Origin: Aquibacillus salsiterrae
GTDB taxonomy: Bacteria; Bacillota; Bacilli; Bacillales; Amphibacillaceae
Direction of reading: 5' to 3'
Assembly (NCBI RefSeq): GCF_028416595.1
Contig: NZ_JAMQKC010000008.1
Location: 62,001-126,000 of the forward strand
DNA length: 64,000 nucleotides
Part shown: positions 62,274 through 64,000 of the stretch, piece by piece
Layout: every line of letters starts with the position of its first letter
Position numbering within the stretch: position 1 is the stretch's first letter
The notes under the pieces: generated by a model
What the model was told of the DNA's origin: nothing
The model's input: the letters and a program-made list of their open reading frames with translations, nothing else
Database searches by the model: none
Made by a program: the position numbers and the translations under genes

Positions 62274-62990
62274 TTAGTTTCTGTTTGCGAAAAATTTTCG
62301 AATTGAACGAAAGGGCCGAATGTGATACCTTGTTTGCCATTCCAGCCATTCTAATCCAAGGATACAGAGAATAACCCATACAGCTCCTGCTAAATAGCCT
62401 GCTAGGACATCACTAGGATAATGTGCCCCTAAATAAATACGACTAAATCCAATTGCGATAATTAAAAAACCGAAAAATGCAGATAGAAACGATTTAATTA
62501 CAATCGATCGTCTACTTCTTATAATAAAGTAAATCATAAACCCATAAAAAATAAGCGATCCCATTGAATGCCCACTTGGAAAACTAAAACCTACTGCATC
62601 AATTTCCGGATTAATGGAGGGTCTCCCTCTGTTATAATGTTCTTTCAGTATTTTCGTGATGATGGCTCCACCCGCAACTGCAAGAATAAACATGGCAATC
62701 CCCAAACCATCCTTGCCGCGGATCCATAGTAATACTATAACAACAACTGACATAGTTGTAAGAAACCAAACCGAACCTAACTCAGTAACAAATAACAGAA
62801 TTAAGTCTAAGGTGTCAGTTTCAATTGTTTTTAAAAAGTTTATAATGGTTGAATCAAATGCATTTATTTCTTTACTAAGTAACTCTTGTCCGATTTTAAT
62901 AAAAATGTAAGTGGAAAAACTGATTACACCAAGTCCCGCTAGCACCAAAACAAGCGGAATTATCGATTTTTTTATTTGTTTTTCTTCCAT
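62274..62990 (-). CDS. PAP2-family membrane phosphatase
   Basis: The 238-aa protein has about six membrane segments and the three phosphatase motifs: KEHYNRGRP, SFPSGHSMGS and SRIYLGAHYPSDVLAG. Such enzymes dephosphorylate undecaprenyl diphosphate or phosphatidyl lipids. AAGGAG lies 10 nt before the ATG. It is next to the metallophosphoesterase gene on the same strand, 83 nt upstream of it. Confidence 0.93.
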   Translation of the reverse strand: MEEKQIKKSIIPLVLVLAGLGVISFSTYIFIKIGQELLSKEINAFDSTIINFLKTIETDTLDLILLFVTELGSVWFLTTMSVVVIVLLWIRGKDGLGIAMFILAVAGGAIITKILKEHYNRGRPSINPEIDAVGFSFPSGHSMGSLIFYGFMIYFIIRSRRSIVIKSFLSAFFGFLIIAIGFSRIYLGAHYPSDVLAGYLAGAVWVILCILGLEWLEWQTRYHIRPFRSIRKFFANRN

Positions 62991-63144
62991 TGTTAGACCG
63001 CTCCTTCTTTTTATCCTAGGGAGTAGTGTCTATTTTAACCGGGCAGATTAGTATGTATGCGAAAGAAATGATACGTTAACTGGATTTTCTAGACTAAACC
63101 AGCTTATAATTATAAAACTAATACAAGTTTGGAAAGGAACAGTT

Positions 63145-64000
63145 ATGAATCATCTTAACCAACAGTATATCTATAACTATTCCTGTGCTGAAGAGGAAAA
63201 GTCGCTTTGTAAGCTAGAGATGCGGGCCTTTTTTGGGAAGGATACCAACACAGGTATGCTTAAAAGTGAACGATACATTGACCCGAATAGGAGTCCATTT
63301 ATCAAGGAGCAGCTAACAATTTTATATGAAGCAAGCAACTTTTCGCAGCTAAAAGAGCAAGTGAATAAAACGGGACGTGTAGATGGAACATTTAAAGTGG
63401 TGTTGGTAAATCCGCATGATGTGTTTGGGCAAAAAAGGATAACTTTTAAAGAGAGACGCATGATAGAGCGGGAGGTAGGGCTCTGTTTGCGTGGAGAAGT
63501 AAGTTTAGATAGCCCTGATAAACGTTTTGCTGTGATGAATGTTGATGGGCAGTGGATATTCGGTTTGTATCAGGAGGCTAAATCGATTTGGCTAACACAT
63601 CAAAAGAAACCGCATCAGTATTCGACAGCGCTAAACACCCGGGTGGCCCGTGCCGTAGTCAATATTGCTATACCTAGATCAACAGGAATTAAGGCAATTG
63701 ATCCTTGTTGTGGAATCGGTACTGTCCTTATTGAAGCGTTATCGATGGGGGTTAATATAGTAGGTAATGATAGAAACCCACTTATTATGAAAGGTGTCCG
63801 CGAAAATATTAAATTCTTTGGCTATGAAACTGACGTGTTGTTAAAAGACATGAGAGATATAACGGAACAATATGACGTTGCTATTATCGATATGCCGTAC
63901 AACTTATGTTCTGTTCTATCGAAGCAAGAAAAAATCACAATGTTAAAAAGTGCCCGCAGCTTTACTCGGAAATTAGTTGTTATTTCCCTTGAGGAAATCG
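63145..64000 (+). CDS. TRM11-like SAM-dependent RNA methyltransferase, 3' end cut by window
   Basis: The open frame gives 285 residues with no stop before the window end. An N-terminal THUMP-like region is followed by the methyltransferase: LNTRVARAVVNIAIPR, AIDPCCGIGTVLIEALSMGV (SAM-binding), GNDRNP, VREN, DMRDI and AIIDMPYNLCS, the target-base motif (D-M-P-Y in place of N/D-P-P-Y). Archaeal and eukaryotic TRM11 methylate tRNA G10. Single GGAAAGGAAC precedes the ATG. The RNA target here is unknown. Confidence 0.88.
   Translation, partial: MNHLNQQYIYNYSCAEEEKSLCKLEMRAFFGKDTNTGMLKSERYIDPNRSPFIKEQLTILYEASNFSQLKEQVNKTGRVDGTFKVVLVNPHDVFGQKRITFKERRMIEREVGLCLRGEVSLDSPDKRFAVMNVDGQWIFGLYQEAKSIWLTHQKKPHQYSTALNTRVARAVVNIAIPRSTGIKAIDPCCGIGTVLIEALSMGVNIVGNDRNPLIMKGVRENIKFFGYETDVLLKDMRDITEQYDVAIIDMPYNLCSVLSKQEKITMLKSARSFTRKLVVISLEEI

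Noticed and set aside
1-64000. CRISPR arrays, tRNA/rRNA genes, prophage or intact transposase
   Set aside because: No regularly spaced direct repeats, tRNA-like cloverleaf, rRNA motif, integrase or transposase frame was seen. The lone GH25 lysozyme is not accompanied by phage genes.

Overview
The window is low-G+C chromosomal DNA from an endospore-forming member of the Bacillaceae (inference). The evidence is a YaaH/SleL-type cortex hydrolase fragment at the left edge, a YheC/D-type ATP-grasp protein, a YjcZ-type small protein, a GerP-like cluster with two Hsp20 proteins, RNase J, SLH- and YcdB-type envelope proteins, AGGAGG-type ribosome binding sites and hairpin-plus-T-run terminators. I see no rRNA, tRNA, CRISPR array, intact insertion sequence or prophage. 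Most of it is ordinary chromosome in short operons, with dispersed palindromic repeats in the gaps.

The most interesting signal is a pair of genes with an in-frame UGA exactly where a redox cysteine belongs. One is an OsmC-family gene (14519-14989, minus), where UGA replaces the first peroxidatic cysteine and the second (in a CPV motif) is kept. The other is a thioredoxin (52990-53301, minus), where UGA gives U-S-T-C in place of C-x-x-C. In both the frame stays open for the full family length. In both a hairpin with a G in the first two loop bases begins 11-19 nt after the UGA, as in bacterial SECIS elements. These read as two unannotated selenoproteins. The Sec machinery is not in the window.

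Layout. 0-11 kb: cortex hydrolase tail, htpG, aldo/keto reductase, TraB-family protein, YebC/PmpR-type regulator, DegV protein, J-like membrane protein, MFS transporter, glutathionyl-hydroquinone reductase. 12-17 kb: parvovirus-type phospholipase A2-like protein, ogt, AAC(3)-like enzyme, a frameshifted coat-like gene, the OsmC selenoprotein candidate, and a double P-loop ATPase behind a structured leader. 18-21 kb: DUF5667 protein and malic enzyme. 21.6-25.7 kb: a spore-type cluster with six divergent GerPA/GerPF-like paralogues, a GerPC-like protein, two Hsp20 proteins and small ORFs. 25.9-36 kb: an RNase J paralogue, an HxlR/aldo-keto reductase/VOC group, SelO, and an NCS2 purine permease. 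37-50 kb: SLH protein, GH25 lysozyme, YfmL-type helicase, hemolysin III, ATP-grasp spore protein, DUF3889 protein, SNF2 helicase. 50-57.5 kb: CAP protein, the thioredoxin selenoprotein candidate, and a flavin module (HxlR, LLM monooxygenase, two flavin reductases, a second RibF, ferredoxin). 57.8-64 kb: YerD-type glutamate-synthase-like protein, DeoR regulator beside a decayed gene, metallophosphatase, PAP2 phosphatase, and the start of a TRM11-like methyltransferase.

Two further patterns recur. Five genes have a well-placed ribosome binding site followed by CTG, ATT or ATC rather than ATG, GTG or TTG. A dispersed repeat (core CTGTCTAGCTCCGAGCGCC ... CCAAGGCGC ... GCGCTTTTCTTA) sits in about ten intergenic gaps and in places supplies the stop codon of the neighbouring gene.
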